DNA of 64,000 nt from Trissonchulus latispiculum (taxonomy: Eukaryota; Nematoda; Enoplea; Enoplida; Ironidae), in assembly GCA_030248195.1 (NCBI GenBank), contig JASAND010019798.1:23786-87785 (forward strand), written 5' to 3'. Every line of letters begins with the position of its first letter. Position 1 is the first letter of the stretch. Under the pieces are notes generated by a model. The model had not been told where the DNA came from. It saw only the letters and a list, made by a program, of their open reading frames with translations, and did no database searches. The position numbers and the translations under genes were made by a program. Shown piece after piece: positions 34,967 to 47,237 of this stretch.

Positions 34967-35296
34967 CTTTCCCCCTCTTCTTTGTTGTATTGTGTTGGGT
35001 GAACCTATAGGGTGAACTTGGCATGTATGAACGATGAGATTGTACGGACGGTGGCCCGGTTTTGATAAGCTAGTGTACTCAATATTTCGTCAACTGAAAA
35101 ACAATTAACACCATCGGAAAGCTGGTACAGAAAACAAAACATCATTTGTGTAGGATGTTTATGTCGCACGTTATTTGTCAGTTTTATCAATATCGCATAC
35201 TGTTTGACTTTTCAATAATTCTTTGCTGGCTCTAAGGCTATTGTACATTTTACGGGGACAGAAACTCCTGCAGTGCGTTAATTGCCTTTCTTCCGC

Positions 35297-36314
35297 TTAA
35301 GGTGGTGGTTTCCTTTTGTGTAAATTTGACCCTATAGGCTTCAATTCTTTATGAAAGTAGATGAAACTTTCCAAATATGCTATTTTGGTGCTCTTTAACA
35401 TTCTCGGACCAGTCCCGCATTTTTAGGTGAAAAGATGAGAAATTTTCGATTTTTGGCATAATACTCTCAGTAGCTAATCGATACATCAGATTGGTTGTTA
35501 TGGATGGAAAGAGGGTACAAAAGCGAACATTCTTGCTTTTACAACCTTTGAGCTATCTCTCAGGGTTAAGTCAGTATAAGCCAAAAACGATTTTTGGGGT
35601 CAAAAAACGGCCATTTTCGAAAAAATCAGTTTTTTCAAAATAACTGCTAAATGCTACGAACAATTTTCGGTTATTTATACTCAATCAATACGCGGTCAAA
35701 TTGCCCATTTTATCAGTGCCTATTAGCTGGGATTCGTTGCTTTAAGCTAGAGATTTGGCCGAAAAACCATTTCGGCAAAAACTGCGATTATTTTGTTTTA
35801 AACAGCGATTTCTCAAAAACTACCCAATGGATTCGCGTGATCTTTGCCAGAATGAAAATTCGTACTATTGCGGAGAGACTTTTTTCTGGGTTTGAGTTAA
35901 AACGTCTCCAGTTGCGAGAAAACTGAATACAAAGTTGCGAAATTTCGTGTCACCGCACATTTCCCGCATTTTCTGGAGTATTGAGGCTTGTTGAGCCAAA
36001 TCCAAAAAAATGTCCCTCGGCCCATATGTCCTTCATACCATGGGACAAGAAAAAATTTTGGCCGATTCTACAGTTTTGAGAAATCCATGTTCAAAAATTT
36101 TTCGTCTATATTTAGCCTGTTAGATGTCAGCATGTCAGAACATTTTTGCTAGTTTTGCGCTGATTTTTCTGGTTTCATAAGCTGATGTGAATCTGCAGAT
36201 TCTAAGCTTTAAAACGATGTATAAAGCTCTTTCCAACTCTCAAAATTGCGAAAGTATTAGCGTTTCAAAAGAATCACGACAAAAGCACTGCACAAAAGGA
36301 TACCACCACCTTAA
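35297..36314. mobile_element. TTAA-flanked element, GGTGGTGGTTTCCTTTTGTG ends
   Basis: TTAA on both sides; inverted ends GGTGGTGGTTTCCTTTTGTG and CACAAAAGGATACCACCACC. 1.02 kb. It shares most of its length with the copy at 38387-39392. No transposase. Confidence 0.75.
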
Positions 36315-36474
36315 GTCAAAACTCAGAGGCAATAGAGACCTGAGAAGGGTAGGTCAAAGGCTTAATGACTCTTCCCGTAAAATGAATAGGCAAGCAAAAT
36401 CTGTCCCAGCATACCAAATAGAGTTTTGGAAAATTTATGACTGTCGCTAAAGTTAAGTTCATAGTTTTGAACAC

Positions 36475-37054
36475 TTAATGGAGGGGGGGGTCCACCTTTG
36501 GGGTCATTTTTCCGACTTTCTATGATCTCACATATTTTTTTGTCCAGATGGTATATTTTAACGAATCTATAAAATTAAAGACGAAACTCTTACGGTTGTC
36601 GAGTAATTTCACCTCAAAGTTGAGATTTCATGTGTTAAACATAGGAAATTTAAACAGTTGTCATTTTTTCACGTTCGCCAAAAATCTCCTGACAAACATT
36701 GATGAATCTGGACAAATTACAAAAATGTTAAACTGCGGTACCCAAGAATTTGAATTCTAATTTAGGCTTTTAAAATTAAGGCCTTTCTTAATTAATTTTT
36801 GAAGGATTAAAATTTACACGACTGGAGCATCAAGTCAAAATTTAATCTCAAAGAATAATTAAAAATTCTTAAATTTCTAAATTAAAGTTCTAATTCCAGG
36901 TACCGCAGTTTTACATTTTAGCGTTATTTTAATGTATAATTTGTCCAGATTCATTACAAACTCGTTAAAATATACCATTTGGGCAATAAAATATGTGAAA
37001 ATCAGCGAGATCGGAGAAAGTAAAAAAATGACCCAAAAATGGACCCCCCCTTAA
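36475..37054. mobile_element. TTAA-flanked element, 0.58 kb
   Basis: Starts TTAATGGAGGGGGGGGTCC and ends GGACCCCCCCTTAA, with inner pairing of GGTCATTTTTCCGACTTTCT and its inexact complement. It is related to the palindrome at 15155-15865 by the ends and by the phrase TGTGTTAAACATAGGAAA. Confidence 0.7.
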
Positions 37055-38089
37055 ATTTCAATTTATTGACAAATTCATATATTTAAAATGATTTTAAGAG
37101 TTTTATGTTTTGAGTAACTTTTAATTTGATGTAATAGGAAAACTGATTTTTTAATGGCTTTGCTATTTAATAATTATTTAATCTTAACTTATATATAAGG
37201 TTTATAATGCAGAATACAGAGAAACAGTCACTTTTCAGTTTTGTGGAAATGTTATTATGTAAAGTTTTGATTTTACTTATATAGACAGTTTCAGTGCATG
37301 TAGTCCTTGAAAAAAGGATTTATGAGTTATGTAAGTTAAGCATGTCGTTCGTTTTTCTGTGTAATTATTAAAATGTCATTTCCATTTAGTTTATTTAGTG
37401 TGCGGGGACAGAGTTAGCTTTTTTACAGGGCAGTAGTTGAGGTCATTGTCTTCGACCTACCCTTCTCAGCTCTCTATTGTTTCTGAGTTTTGACTTGAGT
37501 GGAAAAAGGGCAATTAACGCACTGCAGGGGTTTCTGTCCCCGTATGTACGATGTACAACATAATGTACAACAGCCCTTTAGCTTAAGTTTAAATGACTAA
37601 TTTAATTTGTGAACTTAAGAACGAAACGAAACTAAACTTTTCTAAATTTTATATTAGTGGAAGGCGTGACAATTTGTTTATTCTTTGGTACGAATTTCAC
37701 TAGATGCAATTTAATTAAAAAGTTTTCTATAATTTATAACGAAATCTACTCATTTATTGTTGTATGGAGAGATTTCCCAAGTATTTAATAAGCAGTTTCA
37801 GGCAGCTTAAAAGCGTACATACAAGCAAAGTGGAGTTTCGGTAAATTTCAGCACGACAACTGAAGAATCTCCTATGATTTACATATGATGATGCAAATTT
37901 TGTGTGCATACCTGCCAAGTTGCGTCCATACAACAAACAAACAAACAAGGTAAAAGGCATGTCTGAGGTCCACATCTTCCATACATGCCAAGTTTACCCT
38001 TTATGATAATCATGCCCCTGTTTGCCATGACGTTTGCAGCGCTGCAGCCATACACAACATTCATTCTTAAATAACAACTGACTAACAGC

Positions 38090-40596
38090 ATGGATAATAG
38101 TTTTGAGAGGCATAAAGTTGTTCGAAGCTGCGGCGTTCTGTTTGGAGGATTTGGCGAATTATATGAGAGTAGTGAGTAAAGTGAACTAGTATTTGAATCC
38201 GAAATTTAGTTGAAAATTTATGAATCTGGTTTAACCATTATGAGGATATTTTAAAGAAAATACGAACAACTAACTTGTTTAAATAGCTTCGTTGCGATCT
38301 ATATAAGTTTTCCAAGCTTGACGCTAAACGATGTGTTATAAAATTGACAGTGCCGACGATTTCTGAAATCTAGCTATTTTGATGTCTTAAGGTGCTGGTA
38401 TCGCTTTGTGTAAATTCGACCCTACAAGATTCAATTCTTCATGCAAGTGGATGAAACTTTCCAAATACATTATTCTCGTGCTCTTTAACATTCTGGGACC
38501 AGTCCCGGATTTTTAGGTGTAAAGATAATGTTTTGGTTTTTGCCCTTATTCTCTCAGTACGTGGTCGCTACACCGGATTGGTTGTTATGGCTGGAAAGAG
38601 GACACCAAAATGAACATTTTTGCTTTTACAACTTTTGAGCTACCTCTACTGGTTAAGGCAGTATAAGCGAAAAACCATTTTTGGGGTCAAAAAATGGCCA
38701 TTTTTGAAGAAATCAGTTTTTTCAAAATTACTGCCAAATCTTACAAACAATTTCGGGTTATTTATACTCAATCGATACATCGTCCAATTGCGCATTTTAT
38801 CAATACCTATTCGCTGGAGTTAGTTGATTTAAGCTAGAGAATTCGCCGAAAAACCATTTTGGCAAAATTGCGATTATTTTGTTTTGAACATTGATTTCTC
38901 AAAAACTACCCAATGGATTCGCGTGGCTGAATGAAAATTTGCCCTATTGCGGAGGGACATTTTTCTTGGTTTGAGCTAAAACAACTCCAGTTGTGAGAAA
39001 ACTGAATAGAAAGTTACGAAATTTCGTGTCATCGCACATTTGCCGGATTTTCTGGAGTATTGAGGCTTGTTGAACCAAATCCAAAAAATTTCCCTCGGCC
39101 CACATGTCCTTCATATCATGGCACAAGAAGAAATTTTGGCCGATTCTACAGTTTTGAGAAATCGATGTTCAAAAATTTTTGGTCTATATTCAGTCTGTCA
39201 GATGTCAGCATGTCGGAAATTTTTTACTATTTTCTTGGAAATTTTGGTACTTTCGTAAGCTCAGGTTAATATACAGATTATAAGCTTTAAAACGACGTAT
39301 AAAGCTCTTTCCAACTCTCAAGATTGCGAAAGTTATAGCGTTTCGCAAAATCACTACAAAAAGCACTGCACAAAAGGATACCAGTACCTTAAATAAGTTT
39401 TGTTTACTTAGATGGCTTTGACAGTAATTTGCTTATGTGTATCCAATTCTTGTTCCTGAAATAAAAAACTTGACAAATATTTTACAGCGTTCTGCATCAT
39501 ACAGGGTATATTGACCATATTAGTTTATGCTAATAGTAAAACAGATGATTGCAAAAGCATGAATACATGGGTTTCTTAACCTTTTTCAGCTTCGTCATTT
39601 CGAAGTTGGACAGTTTGCATATGGTTTTTGGACTGTACTGTAGCCAGCTACTCACATGCAAGCTAAATCATTGTAAGGGTTGAATTAAAATGTATATTCC
39701 AAGGGGTCAGTAGCGGTGACTACGTTATCGTCACCGTATCCTAAATTGTACACATTTTTGGACTGTCGTCGTGAAATACTTTTTTATTATTATTTGTAAT
39801 ATAATGTTATCTACAAATTCTTGAAGAGTACAAGGCCTATAAGATTATACGAGTATGCATGATACAATAAGATGTTCTCAGACACATCAGGGATCTACAC
39901 TGAAATGTAAAGTACGTTAAACTTTCCTAATCTCTAACTTTAATCCTTACAGTCATTTAACTCTGAATTTACAAACTGCTAAACTTTAAGACAAATAGAA
40001 GCCTAAGTACAGCGCTATGGCTTTGTCTACAAGATATGTCTACGCTAACAATTTGAGAGTAAAAATTGCCTGAATAAGCGGACTAGAAAAGTAGGCCTAA
40101 GGCATAAGTTACTCATAATGTAAAGTCATACTTTCAAACAAAGCAGATCATTCGTATGAACATAATTATTATGTGCATTGTTTTTGATTAAATCCACGAA
40201 ATGTTTACGCTGTGGATCTGGAATAAGGATGTCTGGGATTTTGGCTGATATCGCGTCTACCATAAACGCAGCCGTGGGTACAACTCACCCTTTCAACTTC
40301 AGCAAACAAGTCTGATCCCCGACAATTCTAGTGGTATCAGGGTAACTGTTCGACGATCGAACTGATGTATAAAAACAAAATTTGTGCTTATACTTGTAAC
40401 TAATGTAAACCTAGGCTGGATAGTTCAAAGTTGGTGGTTAAAATACTTTTAACTATTGCCGTATTAAGAGTGCTCATTCTTATTGGTGGTCTTTGTGATT
40501 ACATTTGGAATAAACGCAAAAAAGGAATTTCACGACGAAATGGAGAAGATTCACTCGGGACTGCAATGGACAGTCAAACCGATATTTCCGAATTGA
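38090..40596 (+). CDS. Candidate two-exon small membrane protein gene
   Basis: Exon 38090-38171 begins with ATG (MDNSFERHKVVRSCGVLF...), ends in phase 1 and has a consensus donor GTGAGT. Exon 40469-40596 follows an AG acceptor in matching phase and reads CSFLLVVFVITFGINAKKEF then EMEKIHSGLQW and a TGA stop, giving one hydrophobic segment and a charged tail. The joined product would be about 69 residues. A TTAA element (38387-39392) would lie in the intron. I do not recognise it, and an intervening exon is possible. A second frame overlaps the same region (40431-40643) and could be the real one. Confidence 0.3.
38387..39392. mobile_element. TTAA-flanked element, second copy of the 35297 family
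   Basis: TTAA, then GGTGCTGGTATCGCTTTGTG, to CACAAAAGGATACCAGTACC, then TTAA. The interior closely follows the 35297-36314 copy (for example CTTTCCAAATA, TCTCAAAAACTACCCAATGG, AAAGCTCTTTCCAACTCTCA). Confidence 0.75.
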
Positions 40597-40599
40597 ATT

Positions 40600-42161
40600 G
40601 TGCGGATGAAAGACCGGCTTACTTCCCAACAACGTTAAACTGAGAAATGTTTTCTGCGTAGGAAACGTCAACAGTCAACGAAAGCGAATGCTGAGCAATC
40701 TTTTAGATTGGAAAACCCTCCCTTAAACAGTTCATGTTTAAGCTTTTATTAAGTTAACGTTTGATCTAATCGGAATGATTGTGACCTTTTATAGCCAATT
40801 CTTAATGTTGTTAAAATTAGAGTTTTTGAACTGAATGCTGAACAGTCAGAGCAATTACATTTGCTAAAGTTTTTAAATTGTCAAAGTTAAAGTTATTACT
40901 AAGTATTTTTAATATTAAAAAAACTTCACCCTTTGTCGTTATGCGAGCTCATAAATCATAAGCAAACTATATTAAATCCGAACATATTCTGCAGCAGCAA
41001 CTGGACCAAACTACAATAGCATCCTTCCTTAGCTCATGCGATCCAAGTGCGTTTCCAAATGTTGATTCAAGTAACCTAAGGTTCCAAATACTTTGATACT
41101 GCTCCCAATAATATTGGGCCACTCTTCAGACGTGGTCCAGTTTCATGTGGAGTATGCCTCTGACAGTTTCCTTCAGGTATTGTACCATCGGTTTGTTATT
41201 TCTATTAATGTTTACTTAGTCAAATAGCCATTGATTCAATACTCGGGATAATCAAAATTTTGTATTGAAGTACTGAAATAAGGCGCAAGCTTTAAGATAT
41301 TTGTTTGACTCTATCACCACACTGCCTGAAACATGAAGACATCACTTTAATGGCGATAATGGACTAGTATTCTTCAAAAATTTGCTTACTAATAACAGGT
41401 AAGAGTGTACTATGCATAGCAAGTTTCCTCCATGCTCTTTGGGAAATGTATATTACCAAAAATTTTTTCTAGTTTATCGAGTTCCGAGTTCAAAATGTGA
41501 AATGCGATTTGAAAGCAATTGAGACAAATACTGAAAGTTTTTGGATTTTAAAACAGTATTGTCAGTAAAATTTTATTTCAAAATGACTGGACGGAAATTT
41601 TAAACACGTAAAATATTTGTCCTAAACGCAAAAGTAGTCGATAATGTTTTAAGAATATAAACGTATTTACTTGGTTAAATATTTGAAATTATTCTTAAGG
41701 TTTGGAAAAGTACCAAGATACCAAGAACCGAGCCTTAAACGTATCAGCCTCTATCATCCGTTGTACAAGTTTAATTTGTATGAACTATGGACGACTCGAG
41801 TTTACCCTAAAGCTTGTTTGCTCAAGCTCTGCATATTCCTTCCGACATGTTTACAACTGAAGATACGAAAAAAATTTTGACAAAGGGTATATAATCTGTT
41901 CTGCTTTCTAGTAAAACTAACAAGTGTGGCTTCATGTTGTCAGTTTAAACTGTATACCCTTATAAGGTAGCATGAGAGCAGTCTATGTTTGGATATCAGA
42001 CAAATAGTGTGCATATTATGCATAGCCTTTTCTCCTACAACTGACAGTATTCCTGGTTACACACTATTATTATTAGATAATCTCATAATATAGTTTCTGG
42101 TAGAATTAAAATATTATTTTTGACTACTTCAACCGTCTTCGATAACTACCGGTTATTTCAG
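40600..42161. other. AT-rich spacer, no supported gene
   Basis: Only short open frames. Nothing recognised. Confidence 0.3.
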
Positions 42162-42439
42162 AAAATGAGGATGGAATACACAATGCAGACAATCTAATTG
42201 TGGAGATATGGAAGGAGGATATTGACGGTATATTGACTTCCAAACCATATATTTTAATCATTTTATCAGAATATTTATAGTTATCGTATTTACAGTTATT
42301 TATATTCATATTTATGCGAATATTTTTAGTAAAATATCTAAAATAATTGTCATATTATTTTTCAGCTGCGCTAAGTGATGAAGCGGAACCAGACTATGAC
42401 TCGGAATACCCACCGGAGTATCGTTGGCGCTGTATTTAG
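42162..42439 (+). CDS. Candidate last two exons of an unrecognised gene
   Basis: Exon 42162-42227 (acceptor TTATTTCAG, donor GTATAT, phase 1 at both ends) reads NEDGIHNADNLIVEIWKEDI. Exon 42366-42439 (acceptor TTTTTCAG) continues in matching phase with ALSDEAEPDYDSEYPPEYRW and stops at TAG. The predicted C-terminus is acidic and tyrosine-rich, as in some cytoplasmic tails. Family unknown; upstream exons not identified. Confidence 0.4.
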
Positions 42440-43280
42440 AATACTTTTTCATCATGAATGGTAAAAAGCATCAAACACTGATAACCAGTGAACGGTAGAA
42501 ATTGTTGCGTTGATAAAATCATCTAGAAATAACCACAAACACGTTCTTAAGAATAATTACAGTTGCATTCCTTTGCGCAGACTTAAACAATTACGGGAAT
42601 GACTGATATTTCTGTGATAGATCTTAGTTTTCAAAACATATAGATCAAATAACCGCGATACTGCTATTTTTGGTAGAGAATCCGTCTTATTCATCTGTAT
42701 CGGACTGAATACGTAGCGTCTGGAAATGACTTCGAGCACTCTTATCGTTCCGAAACGGCTCAGTCGTAAAATAATTTGAATTTTGATTACCGTTTTACTT
42801 TGACGGTCAGTTCAAATTACGATTTTATTTAGCATAATTTTAATTAATATATTAAGAAATGATCAATTGAGTCTAGCTAAGGTTGTGGCTAAAGAGCCGA
42901 TTTTTGAAAAACTGCAATCAGTTTGTTTTAAACAAGCATTTCTTTGAACTGCAGTCAAGCTGCAAACAATTTCACTGAATTTGTGTTGTTGCCAAGGATC
43001 AATTTTCTTGGTTTTTGCTGAAACTTTCACAAAGTTCTGTAACTCTTATTTGAAGTGTTGAAATTTGATTTGGCTGTTGGCTCCTACTTCAAGCATAAAG
43101 GAGTCAGTATTAATAATCAAAATCAGACAGTACATTTTTCTGTGTACATACTAGTGAATAAAGACTTACCGAAAACATAAAAGAGCTAGTTTAGCTGAAC
43201 TTTATGGTTTGAAGCTAAATAGAGGAGTGTGTTTTTACAGTAACTTCATAAAACCTAGTCAATGATTCACAGTCAAAAAG

Positions 43281-43320
43281 ATGGTTGATTTAATGCTGTT
43301 AGGATATTTGCTTTGCGCTG
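43281..43320 (+). CDS. Candidate signal-peptide first exon
   Basis: ATG followed by VDLMLLGYLLCA, a compact hydrophobic leader, then a consensus donor GTGAGT in phase 1. It may be the start of the host gene whose later exons are at 47723-47836 and 56381-56048, but the linking exons are not found. Confidence 0.35.
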
Positions 43321-43907
43321 GTGAGTGTGCTTAATACTTTATGGAGTTCAAAAGAGAAACCCGTAGGCAGAATTTCCAAGCATTTTGATGTCATTCCTGC
43401 TGTCCCAGATCTCTTTCCTGTGGCTTGTCTGCGACTTTCTGAAACAGTGACTACAAACTTTTTGAAGGGACTCGACTCAAGAATCGATTTGACATTTGCC
43501 AAGTATCGAAGTCTAGATTTAGAATTAATTGTGACATAACACCAACAAACGTTGTCTGGTATTTTGCAAATTAAGTTAAAGCGCGTATGTCTGTATTATC
43601 TGTCTTTTGTCAGCGCCGTAAAATTATCGCAACTGCGACCAAACTACATTCAAAATATTATTGGATTTATGACTAGCAAGAAGATTTTCCAACGACTTAC
43701 TTTCATGGAAGCCATTACGGGATTCATTGAACAGTTTTAAACATATTATATCCAGTTTCTAATTTCGTCGACAGTCTCGTCTGCCCGTCAGTTTTAGCAA
43801 CCACATCAGTTGCTAAAATCCACCACACCAATGTAATTGATATTGATCACTACTGGCGCTATCCACGTAAGTACTTCGAACTTTCAATGCTTTTTTGTTT
43901 TTTTTAC

Positions 43908-44245
43908 AGCCACCTCACCCCAGTCGGTACTCCGGTTAGGGGTAGTGCCACCTTAGAACGTATGCATTTTTTGAGGGAAGGGGGATGCTGACACTGAATA
44001 ATTGCCATAGCAATTACCCGAGGTGTTCTACAAAGCTATCAGGTCATCCATTACGTCCACCGTAATGGAGGTGCTGTGGTAGCTCCACCAAGTAGGCGGC
44101 CACCCCTTGACAATCTCGGTAAATTGCCCAGGAGGGATATTTGAAATACGGTGCTAGAGCTTATTTTTTGTTCAAGCTCTAGACTTGACATGATCCTCCA
44201 CTTGTAGCGCAGTAAGAAACCACTGCGCTACGGGAGGTTCGCTTT
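43908..44245. repeat. Structured repeat with several hairpins
   Basis: A GC-richer island. It contains GTAGCGCAGT-8 nt-ACTGCGCTAC (10-bp stem, 44205-44232) enclosed by CCTCC/GGAGG, and TAGAGCTT/AAGCTCTA with an 11-base loop near 44155-44181. On the minus strand TAGCGCAGTGG resembles a tRNA A box. Possibly a small-RNA-derived SINE. Confidence 0.4.
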
Positions 44246-44771
44246 TTTGTTCTTGCTTTGGCTGTGCTGATTGCTTGAATTTCAGCTTAACATGCCGGAC
44301 AAATCCATTTGCTAAAGTTGTTAAATTTGTCAAAGTTCAAACTATGACTGAGTAAATACAAACTTGTTTGTCATTGGGATAATATCAAGAAAGCTTCGGT
44401 TTTCTGGATATTGTCGGTTAAGAGCTCATATGTTATAGGCAAGATTTATTAAATCAAGTCTCTTACAGCCTAGATGCAGTAAATTGCAGCTTTCTTCCGC
44501 TGCACATACAAACAATGTGTTGTTTTCAAATGTCGGCGTAAATAATCTAATGTTTCAAATATATTGACACTTTTCTTAATGTAGCGAAAAAAGACAGCAA
44601 ACTGGTCAGATCGATATTGGTTTAATTTCAAGTGGAATATCCATCTGACGGCTTCAAGCAGGCAAAGCATCATTGTCTTGTTGCTCCATTTATGCGTATT
44701 TGGTAAAACGGGCATGGATTGAATGCCTTGGACAATCAATCTTTTATACTGAAGCAGTTAAATAGAGATTA

Positions 44772-45140
44772 ATGGGCATGTCACTCTGTATCTCACCACA
44801 AGTGCAGAAGGTAACTGAGAAAGTTGAGAAATTTGTCTCGAAAGTTGGAAATTTGTCTCGAAATATGTCTCGAAAGTTCAACCAACTTTCCAGACATTTT
44901 GAAAAACTTTCTAGACATCTTAACAAACTTTATAGACATTTTGACAAACTTTCCGGACATTTTGTCAAAACGTCTACAAAGCTGGTGAAGCTTTCGAGAC
45001 AATCTCCTTAAACTTTCGAGACAACTTTCAGGAATTGAAAAGTTTCGAGACATTGCAAACTTTCGAGACGTTGCCAACTTTGCTAACTGTAGTGACATAC
45101 TAAACTCGAGGCATTACTAACTGTCGAGACACTACGTTAG
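44772..45140. repeat. 21-22 bp degenerate repeat with both orientations, open in both strands
   Basis: Units of AACTTTCNAGACATTTTGAC run through 44880-44965; the flanks have the same motif in direct or inverted form (GTCTCGAAAGTT, AACTTTCGAGAC). Because the period is about 21, one plus-strand frame gives seven-residue repeats of the type LSRHFEK, and one minus-strand frame gives the type MSGKFVK. Confidence 0.6.
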
Positions 45141-45210
45141 ATGGATTACGAAACCTTTTTGATTCGTGTATGATGCCTACTTTAAATATATCTTATTATA
45201 TTTTGCTTAC

Positions 45211-45555
45211 AGATTGTCATTCAGCGACAAGCAGACATGCATTGCTTTACAAATCGAACTGCCAAGAATCCTGTATCATCAAGAAACTAGAACTCTGCAT
45301 ATAAATGTCACAGGACGTCAATGTGATGGCCCTTATTCAGAACCGGTGTACAGATTAAGCATCTTGTTGACGTATTTAAAATATCCTATCTACCTAAGAT
45401 GGACCAGGCAGCAGAGCTTTACTAACAATGAATATAACAAGCTAACAAATAAACAAATATTTTTCAAAGTTAGTTGTATCGATTTTTCATTTAAAATAGG
45501 AAATAGGATTTTAAGGGAATATAGACACACTAATATAGCATTTCAAAACTATTGA
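45211..45555 (+). CDS. Open frame after a splice acceptor, unrecognised
   Basis: TTTTGCTTACAG precedes an open frame starting LSFSDKQTCIALQIELPRIL and running to 45555. A second frame is also open at first (CHSATSRHALLYKSNCQESC) and would match the phase-1 exon at 43281-43320. The evidence does not decide between them or chance. Confidence 0.25.
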   Translation, partial: RLSFSDKQTCIALQIELPRILYHQETRTLHINVTGRQCDGPYSEPVYRLSILLTYLKYPIYLRWTRQQSFTNNEYNKLTNKQIFFKVSCIDFSFKIGNRILREYRHTNIAFQNY

Positions 45556-46976
45556 ACTTTTTTTAACACACCATTTATTAAAATTCAAATCTTAAGAGTA
45601 GTACATAAATCTTGAGAATATAATAATAAGGCTTTAAAGCTTACTTTGTTAAATATTTTGTATTATTTTTAAAGTTTGGATAGGTCAATGTAAAGCAGTG
45701 TTGTTTAAGTCACTTGGAATTATACTTAGAAAATTTAAAATGAAAAAAAGCAGAAAGTGGAACATTGCATTTCCAAAAACTATTAATTGAAAAACCTCGT
45801 TCCTTATAATATTGTGGATGCAGTCATATTATGAATTCATATTAATAAAACGTTCAAACTTTTCTATTCAGCGACATTGCTTTACCTCAAATTTAAAGGC
45901 GCCTTTAATATTATTTACATACGCAAATACCATTTCAGATCTCCATAACCACCACATTCACCAAGCAATTAGAATCTACAGTCTACCTACGTATAAATGA
46001 ATGTCTCTGTAAACAAAATAACAAAGATGAAACCTTATCTCACTTAATTTTAGATAAATATCTTCTAATGTACACCTCTACTAATCTTTGATTTAAAGTT
46101 AATATTGGGTGACAGTTCAGTTTGACATTCAGATCCATACCAATTTCGTGCTTACGCCTTTCCCGGTAAAAGAAAATCATGTATATTAGCGAGGAAATGC
46201 AAAGCGCTCCTTCCTTCTAGGTGCTGCGCTAACGAATTTTTCAATGGCCAATACATCCAGTTTACCAATTTTCAAGATCTTATTAACATTTTCAAAGAAT
46301 CTGTGAAACAGGTAACTTCCGTTCTGCGTTCTTAGATGTCATTTAGTTTACCTGTTCCCCGACTATGTGTCCAGCTCAGTGCAGACAGTAGATGATGGTT
46401 AGTGTTTTTTCAATTCTCTCTATGCTTTTGTCACATTTGGAAACTTGGTGCCTTAGGTTTGGTTCTGAGTACGCTTCATTGAAAGCAACGTCAGATTCTG
46501 CAACTTTGGCACAGCAACGAACTAGGCCCCTTTGGATTCCAGCGATGGCCTCAACTTTAATCTGAAAGGACTTAACTGTATTTGCGAAGCAAATGCACTG
46601 CGTTATTTTGTTTTGAACATAGGTTTCTCAAAAGCTACCCAAGGATTCGCGTGATTTTAACAGGATTAAAATTTCCACTATTGCGAAGGGATTTTTTGGT
46701 TTGAGCTAAAACATCTCCAGTTGCGAGAAGAGTCAATACAAATCTGCGAAGTTTCGTGTCACTGCACATTTGTGGATATTTGGATCATTGTTGAGCCAAA
46801 TCAAAAATGACCCTCGTCCCATATGTCCTTCATATCATGACACAAAAAATCTTGGCCGATTCTACTGTTTTAAGAAATCGATGTTCAAAAAATTTGGGTA
46901 TATATTTAGCATTTATGTCAGTGCTAATTTTTTGCTAATTTTGCTAGCCTCGTAAGCTCGTGTGAATGTATACGTG

Positions 46977-47120
46977 GTAGAAAGGTAGAGGTAGAGACAG
47001 GTAGAATAGCGTGCTAGGTATACATTTTCAGCAGAATGTCAGCAGCCTAGGCGGATTGCAGTCCGCCTGCAATTTTCAGGAAGATTGTGATCTGCCTTCG
47101 AATGCTATCTTTCTACGACA
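46977..47120. mobile_element. Small foldback nested in the TTAA element
   Basis: GTAGAAAGGTAG at the left pairs with CTATCTTTCTAC at the right; an inner AGGCGGATTGCAGTCCGCCT hairpin is nearly perfect. The uninterrupted copies of the host element lack this segment. Confidence 0.5.
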
Positions 47121-47237
47121 TATATGCTGCTTATAAGTTTTAAATATAAGTGTATAAAGCTCTTTCAGACTCCTAAAATAGCGAAAGTTATAGCGTTTCA
47201 AAAAATTACTTCAAAGCTCTGCACGAAAGGATACGAC

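Larger units (their letters stand above)
35251..37543. mobile_element. Large foldback element with two nested TTAA elements
   Basis: Left arm TACGGGGACAGAAACTCCTG...GTGCGTTAATTGCC and, beyond the first nested insert, AAGTCAAAACTCAGAG...GAGAAGGGTAGGTC pair with the right arm (37383-37543) read in reverse. The left arm is split at TTAA by the element at 35297-36314; the right arm is unsplit and reads CTCAAGTCAAAACTC there. Confidence 0.65.

Noticed and set aside
43299..43539. Overlapping opposite-strand open frames at 43.3-43.5 kb
   Set aside because: No splice or family support for either; the plus-strand ATG lies just after the donor of the signal-peptide exon, so at most it is intron sequence.
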